Below are positions 42,283-53,600 of a DNA stretch of 64,000 bases, piece by piece. The position numbers were made by a program, and so were the translations under genes. The notes below the pieces were generated by a model. That model was not told the DNA's origin. It did no database searches and saw only the letters and a program-made list of their open reading frames with translations. Origin of the DNA: Diaporthe sp. PMI_573 (taxonomy: Eukaryota; Ascomycota; Sordariomycetes; Diaporthales; Diaporthaceae); assembly GCA_021399435.1 (NCBI GenBank), contig JAJTUP010000028.1:62001-126000 (forward strand), given 5' to 3'. Position 1 is the stretch's first letter; each line of letters starts with the position of its first letter.

Positions 42283-42719
42283 GAGTATTGAGGGCCGGGA
42301 TACGGGTTGGGGTGGCAGCTCTGACTTAGAACCCGGATATTCGCACCCATTTTCGTGCAACGAGCATCCATCGCAGATCGTCACATTAGCGTTGACCATT
42401 CGTCTAGCCGGGCAACTTCTCAAGCACTACAAAATGGGCAGTATAGATTGATAGAAACACCTCCGCGTTACAAAGCGAGTGGTATTCATCTACCTTCTTC
42501 AAAATTTTGTGGCATCGTTTTCGAGCAATTGAGATCAAGCTTCGCTCTTGGGCGATTTGCTCAGCGGTTCCAAAAAAAAAAAAATCATATGATCCACTGA
42601 GGAACGTTGACACTAATATATCAACATGTGCAACTGGAAACAATACTTGTGCGAAAATTGCGAGATGGAAACCGCGAAAGAAGAAATCATTACACAATGT
42701 CCGTCGCAGCTGCCCGCGA
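42283..42719. other. No supportable gene
   Basis: The stretch holds the probable 3' UTR of the HMG gene and an A-tract at 42571-42583. No family match was found. Confidence 0.35.
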
Positions 42720-43010
42720 TAAACTTGACAAACACAGACTGGCCCGCCGGCAACAGGCATTCAAAAAGCCTTAACAACATGTGTTATACCTGCCCTACTT
42801 TATGGGGCAGAGGTCTGGTATGCTGGGGAAGAAAATGAGGCCCCACACCTGGATAAAAGGGGGGACACTGTGGTATTCGTGAAGAAGATTTTAGCGGTGA
42901 TTAATGGGTTATGTCGGTCGGGGCCATTGCACAGTCTCCGGGGCCAAAGCTCACGAATAGTCGTCCGTTCGATCGCCAGTGTGCTTTTGTGCTTGGAGGC
43001 AAGTTTTCTG
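42720..43010 (+). pseudogene. LINE ORF2 post-RT fragment
   Basis: The segment encodes KALTTCVIPALLYGAEVWYA followed by GEENEAPHLDKRGD and VKKILAVINGLCR. It matches the thumb/connection region after the reverse transcriptase of Tad-type LINEs, where a ...YGAExWxxG motif is conserved. A frame change is needed at about 42760, and stops follow after 43020. It is a relic of about 290 bp. Confidence 0.65.
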
Positions 43011-43981
43011 CCTCTGTTTTTTTTTCTTCTCACACAACTGAACTGACAAGAACCATGGAAAATAAAGCTTGTTTCATTGAGAAGTGTGATCAGACTTATT
43101 TGATGCAGGAAAGAACAATCAATCGTACACTGAGCAACCACGCGAAGTAAGCTGAACAAGATGCCAATTCAGAGAAAGTCGAACATGTTTGGAGAGCTGC
43201 ATTCTTGCGACGACGGCCTCGTTGAGCTATTGAAAAATACAACGCGTCGTTTGGGCCGACGGCGGTTTGGCAGGGCTGTCATTATTTTGAGAATTCACAT
43301 CACCATCCGGAAGGCCTATTTTCCCGACATGGCCTAGTCAGCTTTTAACATGTACGAAGAGAGCTGGTCTGGCATCAAGCGTACCTTGGCGGAGTTGCAG
43401 CAGTGCGTTGGCAACCGCTGCATTCCCGGATGATAAGCTACCGTCTGGTCTGGGCAATTAACCATAAGCTGGTCCTTGGCATCTACTCAAGACTCTCCGC
43501 CCCCCCTCTCATTTTAGTCTATTTGTAGTATCTACGATAGACTGAGTGCTTTGCGTGAGGATGATTAAGTGATTACAACAGTCGTCCTGAAGGGTAACCA
43601 TGTGGATAGCAAAGATTAAATTAGAATACGCTTTGCAGGATCAGGTTGTGGTGCCATAGTTGCAGGTTTTGCGGGAGCGTCAATTTTGGACTGATTGTAC
43701 AGTATGAGGCGAGAAAGAAGAGGACAAGAAGCGTGCCTTCTGGAGGAGCATCAAAGCCCTTGGAATTACGGAAATCAACCTAACATCAACTGATTCACAA
43801 TCTACAAAGTGACGTCGTCGACGTGTAACAAGTATCCAATCAATTCTTTTATTATACACCGTTTCCTGACTAAGCACATGTGGCCCCATGTGCTCGAATT
43901 CAAATTCACCACCTATTTGCTACACAAATCCATTAGACTCATTCTCGTGCTACACTATGATACAATGTTATAATGTCGTCA
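43011..43981. other. No supportable gene
   Basis: No family-like frames were seen. The last 200 bp probably include the 3' UTR of the minus-strand ankyrin gene. Confidence 0.4.
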
Positions 43982-44695
43982 TCATTTAGGAGCCCTACAT
44001 TCCAGCTCGAAATATTGCCTAAGAATTCCTAGTATGTCGTAATACCTTCTTGACTCAGCGAATTCTATTGCAGTCATATCGAACTCCCCTCTGATCTGCA
44101 TATCAGCGCCGTTTCTCAGCAGGACTTCCGCTGGAGAAAGCTGGTTATAGAGTACCGCTACAATTAGAGGGGTGTCTCCAAAGTCATTTTGTTGGTTCAA
44201 GCCTTGAATACAAGCGGCTCTTACATCTGCAATATCGTTTTTCTCTTCTAAAAGGAAGCTGAGAAGGTCATGGCACTCTGGCTCGGTTGATCCCGCGAGG
44301 ATATGCAGTATATTGTCACCCAGGTCATTTTTAGCAAGCGGATCCGCACCGCTGCGCAAGAGTAACTGTAAAACTTCGCCTTTGCCATCTTGGAATTGAT
44401 CTGCGGGGATACGAAGAACCTCGTGGAACACATTACTACCGCACCTACCCGGCAGCGGACTATTGAGGTCGACGTCTGAGCTGGCCAGACATGCTTGGAG
44501 GGTGTCTCCGCCTTGCACGCACGCTAAATAGAACGCTCCAGTGTCGAAAGAATGATCTTCAAGTTGATTTTGATTTATCTCAAACCCAAGATCAGTTGGA
44601 GAATGGGCATCTTCCAGCAGGGTTGAGGCCGAGCTGCAGCCAGAGGACCACGAATTGGCAGGGCTAATTACAATGGTTGAAGTCGGTGAGTCCAT
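43982..44695 (-). CDS. Ankyrin-repeat protein
   Basis: A single exon of 237 residues starts at ATG 44695. After a Ser/Thr-rich start of ~50 residues come about four ankyrin repeats: FYLACVQGGDTLQACLASSD, NVFHEVLR with VLQLLLRSGADPLAKND, NILHILAGSTEPECHDLLSF, then GDTPLIVAVLYNQLSPAEVL with LLRNGADMQIRGE, and a capping EFAESRRYYDILGILRQYF. Ankyrin repeats mediate protein binding; nothing in the sequence gives the partner. A TATATATAA box lies 87 bp upstream on the minus strand. No TM segment, no signal peptide and no enzymatic domain was seen. The gene looks intact. Confidence 0.8.
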   Translation of the reverse strand: MDSPTSTIVISPANSWSSGCSSASTLLEDAHSPTDLGFEINQNQLEDHSFDTGAFYLACVQGGDTLQACLASSDVDLNSPLPGRCGSNVFHEVLRIPADQFQDGKGEVLQLLLRSGADPLAKNDLGDNILHILAGSTEPECHDLLSFLLEEKNDIADVRAACIQGLNQQNDFGDTPLIVAVLYNQLSPAEVLLRNGADMQIRGEFDMTAIEFAESRRYYDILGILRQYFELECRAPK

Positions 44696-44781
44696 CTCGT
44701 ATTGCGATTATTTGATGAGTCTAGAGATCAGTTTGGCATGAGACGAAGTAAATATACGCCAGGAAGTGTTTCCTTTGGGGG

Positions 44782-44790
44782 TATATATAA
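44782..44790 (-). promoter_or_regulatory. TATA box of the ankyrin gene
   Basis: TTATATATA on the minus strand lies about 87 bp upstream of the ATG at 44695, a usual distance for fungal TATA elements. Confidence 0.5.
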
Positions 44791-45745
44791 TGAGAGAGAC
44801 ATTTGAACCGGAGTTCGAAATTACGGAATACAACTCTTTAACTAATATTTCGTCTTAGGATGAGGTAAAATTGGTATGTACTCACATTCATTCTAGAAAT
44901 TCGAGATGGAGAAATTTGAAGGAGGAAAAAAAAGAAAAGGAAAGGAAAGCCTTAAACTTAAGTTAAGGGCAGGGAAACTAGGCTTTGCTGCATGGGCAAC
45001 CAGAGGGGAGCTGTGTAGGCGGCGTTTACCGAAATTAGTTATCGACCATGGCGAGGATCTTAAGGGTTTGATGTTTCTAACCTTAAAAATACTCTGTATG
45101 TATTGCTGGTATGGAATTTCCAAGTTCTCGGAATAAGCCTTCCGTTTCCTTTCGTTCCGTCCTATTCCTTCGTACCCGTGGTTCTTCCCATTTTAGTATT
45201 TGCATCACAGTATTGAATAGATGTAAAGTACTTGATTAGTACTATGTGCTTTCGGAATGAACGAAGCCGCCACTCTCAATTAAACTTTACTGTACTACCC
45301 GTGGGTCAAACCTTCGGTTGCCCCTTACGCCCCTGGCATAGTGCGCGCCAGAACCCTCGCACAGCCTTTTCCCTCACGCACACCTACAAAACTTTTGGTG
45401 TGATTTTGGCAAAAACTGAAAAACTTGCAACTCTTCGATAAACATGATCTTCGGTGTTTGGAGCACCAAGCGAGCCAGGCAAATACGCTGGCCTTTGCCT
45501 TCAGAGAAGACGAAACGACATAATCTAGAATAAAGCAAGCATAAATCTGTATAAACGTCCTTCACCAGCCTAGAATATCGCTAGATAAGACATAGTACTT
45601 CATGAACTACCAAGTTTCTATATATTAACCATACAGACTCTCGGATAACAAGAACGAACACCACAAGCCGAGACAGGAATAAAAATATCTCAATTCGAAT
45701 TCGCAAGGTGCGACAACGGGTAAGGTCCCGCTGCACCCATCGATA
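44791..45745. other. No supportable gene
   Basis: Short frames only. A GGAAAAAAAAGAAAAGGAAAGG purine run lies at 44922-44945. The right part up to 45745 is probably 3' flank of the gag-like ORF. Confidence 0.4.
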
Positions 45746-46216
45746 TCACTCGCTTTCGGAGTCCCTAACTTCCCCTTGGTGCTGGTCTTGTGACTCATCA
45801 GGCACACTCTGGTCATCTTCATCTTCCGACAGTATCCCTTCACTTATATCCTCTGACCTGCCCAATTTGCCAATCGCATCCCGAGACATTGAATCCAGCC
45901 GAACGCAGGCGCTCACCATTCCTGAGTATGTCTTGGGGGGTTCGAGCTGAACCTTGAGCAGCTGCCCAATTGTGCTGGACTGAAGGCCACGTTCGAGGTA
46001 CTTCATTTTTTCTTGATCATCCCAGTTTGCTGCCTCGCCCTGGGAAAGCAACTTCTGGACTTTGGTAAAGTAATCCACAAATGACTCGTTTGCACCCATC
46101 TCCAGTTCAAAGCTACGGTTGGATGGTTCCTGGCTTTTTTCCAGCCCCGCCCGCAAGCTTTTTAAATGGTCTAAGAGTTGCTGGTGATCATAGGTTCCAC
46201 CAACCAACACATCCAT
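45746..46216 (-). CDS. Gag-like protein fragment
   Basis: From ATG 46216 the frame gives 156 residues. The segment ESFVDYFTKVQKLLSQGEAA followed by WDDQEKMKYLERGLQSSTIG and KTYSGMVSACVRLDSM follows the capsid pattern of LTR-retrotransposon gag proteins (ExxxxYxxxFxxLL...F..GL......L........W...). The C-terminal ~35 residues are very acidic, with no zinc knuckle. Neither LTRs nor pol lie next to it, so it is either an isolated relic or a domesticated gag. Upstream of the ATG the frame is not obviously gag, so the capsid N-terminus may be missing. Confidence 0.5.
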   Translation of the reverse strand: MDVLVGGTYDHQQLLDHLKSLRAGLEKSQEPSNRSFELEMGANESFVDYFTKVQKLLSQGEAANWDDQEKMKYLERGLQSSTIGQLLKVQLEPPKTYSGMVSACVRLDSMSRDAIGKLGRSEDISEGILSEDEDDQSVPDESQDQHQGEVRDSESE

Positions 46217-47089
46217 GTTGACAGGGGATAGGCTATATTTTTGTATCCCTCAATTTCTGACGTCCCTCAGTCCCGGACGCAACCGCATTTCTAGCAAACT
46301 CATTACAGAGTCAAGTTCGTTTTGGCCCGGCTATTCATCATTGCTGATCATCGAGACAGACACTTTCAGCATAGCTAGCAAAATTATAAGCGAGTTCTGG
46401 CAGAACGTGGGGAAATTCGCGGTTTCTGAGTAGGGTTTCGAAAAATTCCCGGGGAGGGAAATTTGGGCAACGTGCGTGGCAGGGCTGCGGCCGATCTGTG
46501 TGCAAGCGAAACTCCACCTACTGTGAAAAATGACGCCAGAATTTGGGAAACCCCAGCTACCGGGATCGCATGGGTCAAATTGGCAGGAACGCAGCATGTT
46601 GCGCTCTACCCTGGCGACGAGGCTGGAGGCGGAGACCCACAGGATCACCTCCTGATCGCCAACCACCGTGCAACCAAGACGCGATACAGGAGCAGTAGTT
46701 TCAAATGAATGCCTGGTCCCGCGGCGATATTGCAAGGATGCGCCCATCATTCACAGTCAGCTGGTGCAGGTGCCTGTGCTTGCTTTGACGTTCCATTCGG
46801 GGCAGGGCCTACAGGTCGGCGTGCATACCAGCATACAAGGGAGCCAATCAGGACACTCTGTATGTGCACGACCGATGTGAGCAGACGAGCCGGCTTTCCC
46901 TCGTAGGTATCGACTTGCTGACTCCGGCGAACCCCACTTGGACGAGCAAGCTGCCTTGAATCGAACTTGAGAGTTCGGATCCCGAAACCAGCGTTCAATC
47001 CTCTTTTAACCACCGCTTCCGCTTTCCAAAGTACAACCACCCTTATTCAGTACATTACAGTATAAGCGCTCGAATTGAGCCTGAAAAGT
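46217..47089. other. No supportable gene
   Basis: Overlapping frames on both strands show no family match. The last ~60 bp (TACATTACAGTATAAGC) are likely leader of the next gene. Confidence 0.4.
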
Positions 47090-48426
47090 ATGGACCCTCT
47101 TCAATCCACGAACTTCAGTCCACTTTTTCAAAAAATTAAGGATTACCACCGTTCCCCCTACCGGCTGAAGGACCTCCTTAGCGAAGCTCAGCAAGCGCCT
47201 GACTCTACGGCATACATGTTCCTGCAGGCAGGGTTCGGAGCGTGGGTAGCCTACATCCTTGCAAAGCGCGAATCAGTACAGCAAGAGGCCTTCCCCGGTA
47301 AATCAGAACGAGCCCACATCATCGCCCTGCTCGAGAACGCGACACCACAGAGCAAAAAGGCACTGGCTTCTCGAGTGGCAGCTGCAATCGAGAGCGACTT
47401 GGCTGTCAAGGAGAAGTTAAATGCCTGGAATCCCGAAACACCTCAGAGAGGAGCTGTGCGGAGACCAAAACGACGCCGTGAGATTTGTTCCCAGTTCACT
47501 CACCACAAGAACAATTATTGACCTCCTCCAGGCATGGATGATGGCACACCGACGTGTCCCGCTGGTATCGAGCCAGCAGGTATTTCCAGCGAAGAATATG
47601 GTAATATACAACGTGGTATGCCATCAGCCACCGGCCTCTCAACTCCTCTAACTGTTCGTGCATAGATGACGGCGTCGAGTGTTCGTTTCACGCAATACAA
47701 CCTTGTACATCCTTACCCGCATCATCAGTGGCTTCACGGCGGTTCGAAAAAGCTGATTACAGCCACAATTCAGCGTCGAGTCCAGTGCTTCAACTCAGTC
47801 CCGAGAATGCACGGCGCGATAGCGGAAACGATACCGGAAACAGTGCCGCTGCCGACGTTGCTGCCACGGGAAGCGATCACGTCGAAAATACCTACGAGCG
47901 ATCGAATGCATCCCTCCTGGTGTCATCCGAGCTATTTCCAATTGATCTGTTCAACGCTATTCAACGAAAACCGTGTTCCCGAGACCCGAGCACTCCCGTG
48001 GCGGCTATCAAAATCACAATGCCAACAATGCTGCAGCGAAGCGAACGAGGAGGACGAATGGTGATCGAGTTTGCTCCGGAGAAGCTCCCGCACTACGCCT
48101 CAACCCTGTTCGGAATACATGTTGAAACTAGGGGCAGGAACCGATACGTGTCTATTGAAGGCGGCGGGGAGCTGGAGTGCGAGGGCATGCAAATGCTGAA
48201 GTGGTGTCGGCGGGATCGAATTCTATCAACATTCGGTTCTAAGGTGCATGATGCAATCTGTGAGAGCCCTTTGTATCAGGACGATGCAAGACAGTTTCGT
48301 GCGCGAACGAGGAGTGTGTCGCTCGGTTTCTCGCGATGGGCACAAGAGTCTGGTTTCTTGACTGTGTACATGGACGTGTACAAGACGACAGAGTTGATTC
48401 AAAGTCTCTACTCGCGCCTTGAATAA
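47090..48426 (+). CDS. Hypothetical protein, three exons
   Basis: Proposed exons are 47090-47477, 47532-47615 and 47729-48426, 389 residues with consistent phase. Introns are 54 bp (GTGAGA...CTCCAG) and 113 bp (GTATGC...CATCAG). The N-terminal part is helical: LFQKIKDYHRSPYRLKDLL, AYMFLQAGFGAWVAYILAKR, SERAHIIALLENATPQSKKA. A basic RRPKRRR cluster at the exon junction could be a nuclear signal. The middle is Ser/Ala-rich. The C-terminal ~150 residues look globular: KITMPTMLQRSERGGRMVIE, LECEGMQMLKWCRRDRILST, SVSLGFSRWAQESGFLTVYM and TTELIQSLYSRLE. I do not recognise the family. It is convergent with the minus-strand gene at 48454, with 27 bp between the stops. Confidence 0.6.
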
Positions 48427-48453
48427 TACAATTATTTCTGCCTTTCCACCCGG

Positions 48454-48890
48454 CTAGACTTCCTGCACCATGCCATTGGGACCATTGATGATGAGAGTCG
48501 TGCCCCGCGAGACTGTTCCTTCTCCCGCTGAGCTTTGGTGCTCTTTCACCATCGTCTTTGTGTTTTCGGATCTGTAGACCGCAACGCTGGTGCAGTTCTT
48601 GTAGTATACAGTTTGGCCTGCTCCTATAACGATGCGAGGAGTGGTTTCGGCGTGGCTGAAAAACTCGGCGTCCTTTGAGAGCGGTGCTGGGTCAAATGAC
48701 TAGATAGATTAGCAACCCTTGGCCGTTTCTGCGAACATAGCAGGAAAACCTACCATCGGAACTTTCTGGGGGGTCTTGGACCACGATACAGATTGATCTG
48801 GGAGGGATATGCTGAGATGTTGTAGACTCCAACTGCGCGCGAGCCTTCTCTGCGAGAATTATATGTCTTCGTCCCCGCCTTCGGCGGTGC
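48454..48890 (-). CDS. Hypothetical protein 3' part, two exons
   Basis: The last exon, 48454-48699, reads SFDPAPLSKDAEFFSHAETT, PRIVIGAGQTVYYKNCTSVA and GTTLIINGPNGMVQEV before TAG. A 54-bp intron (48700-48753, GTAGGT...GCTAAT...TCTAG) joins it in phase to an upstream exon ending SVSWSKTPQKVPM. The 5' exon boundary is unresolved, and the start may lie beyond 48890. The protein-like character of the last exon is strong, but the family is unknown. A beta-rich fold is suggested by alternating hydrophobics (inference). Confidence 0.45.
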
Positions 48891-50230
48891 TCGATAGGTT
48901 CTGTAGCACACATGAGTCAGGGCTGTTCCTCGCGTAGCGATCCTCAAGAAAGCGATGGAAAGGAAGATTCTTTACTATACATTCCGGAGGCAAGCGGGAG
49001 TGAGTTGGGCAGCCACGGCTGGATGAATTGTGTGTCAGAGGAACATTGCACGCTCCATGGGCGGGGTAATCGCTTCGTCTTCGTCTTGGCCAATCCCCAG
49101 AGGAGAAATGTTAGGAGCGCAAGTTTTGAAATTAGTGGGCCTGGGTTTGGGATGTTTACACGCGGTGATTTATCTGCAATATGATTGGTCAAGCTGTCGC
49201 AGACGACAGCGCTCTCCACCTTTTTTGGCGAAAGGTGTTCGCATGACGCCTCCCCCCACCCCCTGGGCAGAAGTCAAGCCGAAGATTGTCGCTCACTAGC
49301 CAACCAGGCAGCAAGCGTCATCCGTAAGGCATGTTTCACGAATGACTCTGATCCAACAGTATGTGGCTTTCAAGAGAGACGCAAGCACCAAGCGAGCCCT
49401 TTATTCAGCCAGCATCTTCGCCCAGCGATGACCTTGCGAATCCAACATTTCCAGCCAGATATTTGATTTACACGCTTTTTGCCATATTTGGTGTGGACCA
49501 GAATGAGTCCTAGGCTCTTGGCACGCAGAAAACTTGACAAATTGAAAAAACGCGTAAAGTCGGTAGTGAAAATCGGTGGTTCGCATTGGAGGCCCCACTT
49601 CCAAGCCCCGGCTTAGGTTTGTGAATAAATCCCTCTCAATTCAAAATCCTGTTCAAAGCATCGTTTGAAGTGCTAGACGGAAGGTAGTCTGCACTGTGTA
49701 CTAAACAGGTCTCTAAGGCCGCGTTATGCTGTGTACGTGCAGGCACTGTTTAAGGCTAGCGCGTGGTCTGTCGCTCGCGGAAATGTTTTCGGCAATTGGA
49801 ATTCGATGGCTGCCAAATGACTGCGACACTCGACGCTTGTCACCAGCTACCACAGTAACTGTCTCAAGTCGTTAAGGCAAGTCCCGGCGGTGGCTATACC
49901 ACAGTATCTGCATGCATGCTGCCACGCACTTCACGTGTTGAGCATCACCTGTTGTGGACAGTAGAAGCGATGTGCCTCGGTTCATTCAAGGCCGCTGCAT
50001 TACGTCTCTCCGGTGACTTCTGAAATCCGAGCAGAGTCCCGTGCCAAGCCGCTTCGCCGGCTGACACTGGGGCCCCCCGTACTCTCTGACGATTCTCGTG
50101 ACCGGCATGCACCTAATTTAACGGCACGATTCCATTGGCTATTACCGTTGGACGGGGGAAGCGGAGGGGCAGCATCATCTCCGATACCCTCGGTAACCGT
50201 TAATAAAACTAGCAAACAGGAAATAGTGTC
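48891..50230. other. No supportable gene
   Basis: Short frames on both strands without recognisable domains. The region is the left flank of the gypsy insertion; the interrupted sequence continues at 59133 and also appears non-coding. Confidence 0.4.
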
Positions 50231-50235
50231 AGCGC

Positions 50236-50417
50236 TGATGCACCCCACGGTGCATCACTGGTGAATTTCCCGTGAATTCACCGTGAATCCATTCGTTCAC
50301 GGTGAATTCACGGTGTATTCACTGTTAATTCACCGTGTATTTATATAGTTAGGGAATCCTCCGTGAATTCTCTGTGAATTCAGGAGGGCATCGTTTTACA
50401 ATATTATTTTCCCATCA
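50236..50417 (+). repeat. 5' LTR (182 bp)
   Basis: The LTR is dense in CCGTGAATTCAC/GTGAATTCACGG units in both orientations and contains TATTTATATAG, a likely TATA element of the element promoter, near 50337-50347. Further copies of the same motif continue in the leader at 50590-50622, directly before the gag ATG. Confidence 0.93.
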
Positions 50418-50623
50418 AATGGTAGCTACAATTAGCACGCCCCCGTTGCGTGATCGCCTTGTTAAAAGGATCGGGTAGACAAACCGTCGCCATCGCTGTG
50501 TATTAATTATACGGATCGGGCTGCAGCACTCCTGTCAGCCATCGGGTCAAAGAATACCTTTGACCAACACTCTACGTGGTCGCCAACGATTCACTGTGAA
50601 TCCACCGTGAATCCACGGTGAAT

Positions 50624-53600
50624 ATGCCGCGGGAATCCTATAAACTCGACTCCCGCTTTGGACCTACATTCCCCCAGCCACCCGCCGACTTCCAACCAGT
50701 CAAGGAGCAGCCGCGACTATTTCGCCTTCGAGCAGCAATAGCTAAACAACCAGATATCTTCTTGTCCTCTGTTACTCTAGAGGACCAAGATCTACTAGAA
50801 GTAGCTGCTAACTTTGCCGCTTGGCAATCGCTATACGACCGGTACTCCCAGGTCTACAACCCGTTAAAGTCAGCAGACAAACAATTTGACTCCGCCAGAA
50901 AGTGGGTGGAAGCAAAAGGAGGAACACAAGTCCCACGGAGCTGGCTATCAAGCAGCCAACCCACGAAAATATTCACCGACAACTACCAAAATTGGCGTCT
51001 CCACAACAAACCTCTTGTCAATGCTCACCAGATACACTACCGGCTACGCCAGCTAGTGACCACCGTTGACCCAGCCGACAGACAGGTAATACTCGACGAA
51101 CTGAATCCCCCTTGGTCAGCAACCCGACACACCGAGTTTCTCCAAGAGATTAGTCGTTGCGGCACCGCCCAGGATCGAGAAGTCGTGGTAAAGCGTTACT
51201 TTGACGTCGAACGTATCAACTTCGCGCCACCAACCTACAGTACTCTCGACCCAGCGGATACGACCTCACAACAATTAACAACAACAACCCAAGTCTCTGA
51301 GGAACCGGAAATGGGGGGGACCTCTCAAAACCCCCAAAACCCATCGGGTTCGCCTTCAAACACCGAGGGACGTTCAGGGTCGCATTCAGTATCTCCCGAA
51401 GGAATCCGAGACGACACCGAAAGTATCGGTACCCAGGTACCCCGGACGGCCACGCCCCAATTCCCGAGCCAAGGAATGGACCCCCCAGCCCCGGGGTCAG
51501 TCGAAGAGTATCTCCAATCGGACGAGATAACCATCCTCCTAGGAAGTTTGATAAACCCTGATCAGCGTGCCGCAACAAGAATACTGCTCTCTAAGGCCTT
51601 CCGAGCCGGGCAATCACGGACATCTCCCCCTGCCCAAGCTTCCGGGGTGTTTACACCAGCACATCCCGGCAGGACGGACGCGGCACCTCCAAGGCAGCCG
51701 CCACGGCCCTTTAACCAGGGGCCCGGCCGAACTATTCGGCCCGTGCCCACGAGAGCCCAGCCGGAACCACCCAATCCGCCGGCTGCTTCAGGAGCAAACC
51801 CGGGAGCACCACCGCGAGAAAGGAGCAGTCAACGCCATGATGAAGACGACGACCCCCATGTCTACTACACCCACCAACCGTCAGAGGACGGCTGGCCAGG
51901 TTCACGCAGCCAAGGGCCCGGAGATCCACCGGACGACCCGTACTACGACGAGCTCTCCTACTTCCGAGCCGATAAGGAATTCAAGGATACCAACATAGGG
52001 CGATTCGAGCCTTATGAAAACTGGAGTAATTTCCCCGAACTCTTGCAAGTATCGAAGGTAGATGGGAAAGTGATTGTATGGAAAGACCCCCAGGGCTTTA
52101 TTGATCGATGTGAGATATACATCCGCCAAGACAGCCATCGAGCTGCATGGCTCAGTTACAACCTGCCCTCCTGCCTGTCAGGAATAGCCCATCCGTGGTT
52201 CTGGACCACTCTCGACGGTTCAGAACGGGCTTCTCTTACCAGCCCTACGCCGGGAGTATGGGACCGTTGGAAGAAATACCTCCTGGAAAACTTCCAAATC
52301 CCGCGGGATACCGCGGAGACCATCCTTCACCAACAGCGTTACTCCCGCACAGACGCCTATGGCAACCGCAATGTGCAGGAGTACACCCAGCGCGTCCGCC
52401 GATTTACCCTCCTCGCGGAGCAACCTCCATCCTTCGTGGCACGGAACATGTGGGACCAGATCGACAAGGCTCTGGTGATCCCATATTTTGACCGACCGCC
52501 AGTAGGGTACGACTCCCGCAAATTCGAGACATCGCTCCGCGACAAACAAGAGACGTGGCATTTGTGGGAAAAGGACCGTATGAAATTCCGGCCGCTACCA
52601 GCGCAAATCCGTGGAGGCCCACTTCACCACGCACCCGCCGGCCGCAACCAACCGGCCCTACCCCCGATACACATCAACATTCCTAACCTCTACCCTAGAC
52701 GACAAGAGGATACGCGGAATCGCCCTACTCAACCGAACCCGCGACCTGCAGATTTCGTTTCGGATGACACGTACCGGAACATGACGCCGGAGCAACGGCG
52801 AAAGCTGATGGAAGCCCGACGAGCAGTGAGAGAGGGCTGGCAGCAGAGGGTCGGGCCAGCCCAGCAGCGACCCAAGCTGCTCACCAATGCAGCGGACCAG
52901 GAACCCCAAAGGGACCGTCGCCCTCAGGACAGGGCCCCCGGGGCCCTCCGCCTGCGGCGAAGATTTGGTCAAAGGGACAACCAAGGCAACGTCCTGGCTG
53001 AGACGATCCAGGCGTTTGACGTCGACAACGGCCAGTTCCAATATGACTCGACTCGTGAGGAGAAACTCCTTACCGACGGATACTACCCCGTCGACGACGA
53101 ACTCCAAGCTGGTGAAAGCAAGGACGACCAGGACGCCCCTGATCAACAAGCCGACGACGGCTATGAAGACGAACCGGCCGACTCAGCCGGACACGGCTCG
53201 ACCGAGGAAACCGGCTACCAGCTGGTAGACGACGTCGACCTATACGTTGTCGAACCCGCCACCAGCGGCCGGAGTGCGGACTCTGGTCTATACGACGACA
53301 AGTACATCTACACAGCTCCAAACCTGGAATGCTACGGCTGCGGAGCCACGCTCTCCTCCCAAAAACTATACCGCCAACACCATTCAAGGTGCCGCCCGGT
53401 AGGCGAGCGACTGAGCTCCAGGCCCGGCCAATGGGCAGGGCCAGTGCTGCGAATGAGTAACCCACCAGAAGTTTCCCCTGTGAAAGGGTGTGGCTATACA
53501 TACGCCAGAGTTCAGACCCGAGGGTCGGTAGATGGACCCGTATTCACCGCTTGTTACGACACTGGCGCATCTCGGTGCGCGGTGTCACGGGCATACCTAG

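Noticed and set aside
46940..47000. tRNA-like B-box GTTCGATTC on the minus strand
   Set aside because: No matching A-box at the right distance and no cloverleaf could be drawn.
50285..50340. CRISPR-like array from repeated GTGAATTCAC units
   Set aside because: Units are palindromic, irregularly spaced and part of an LTR; eukaryotic context.
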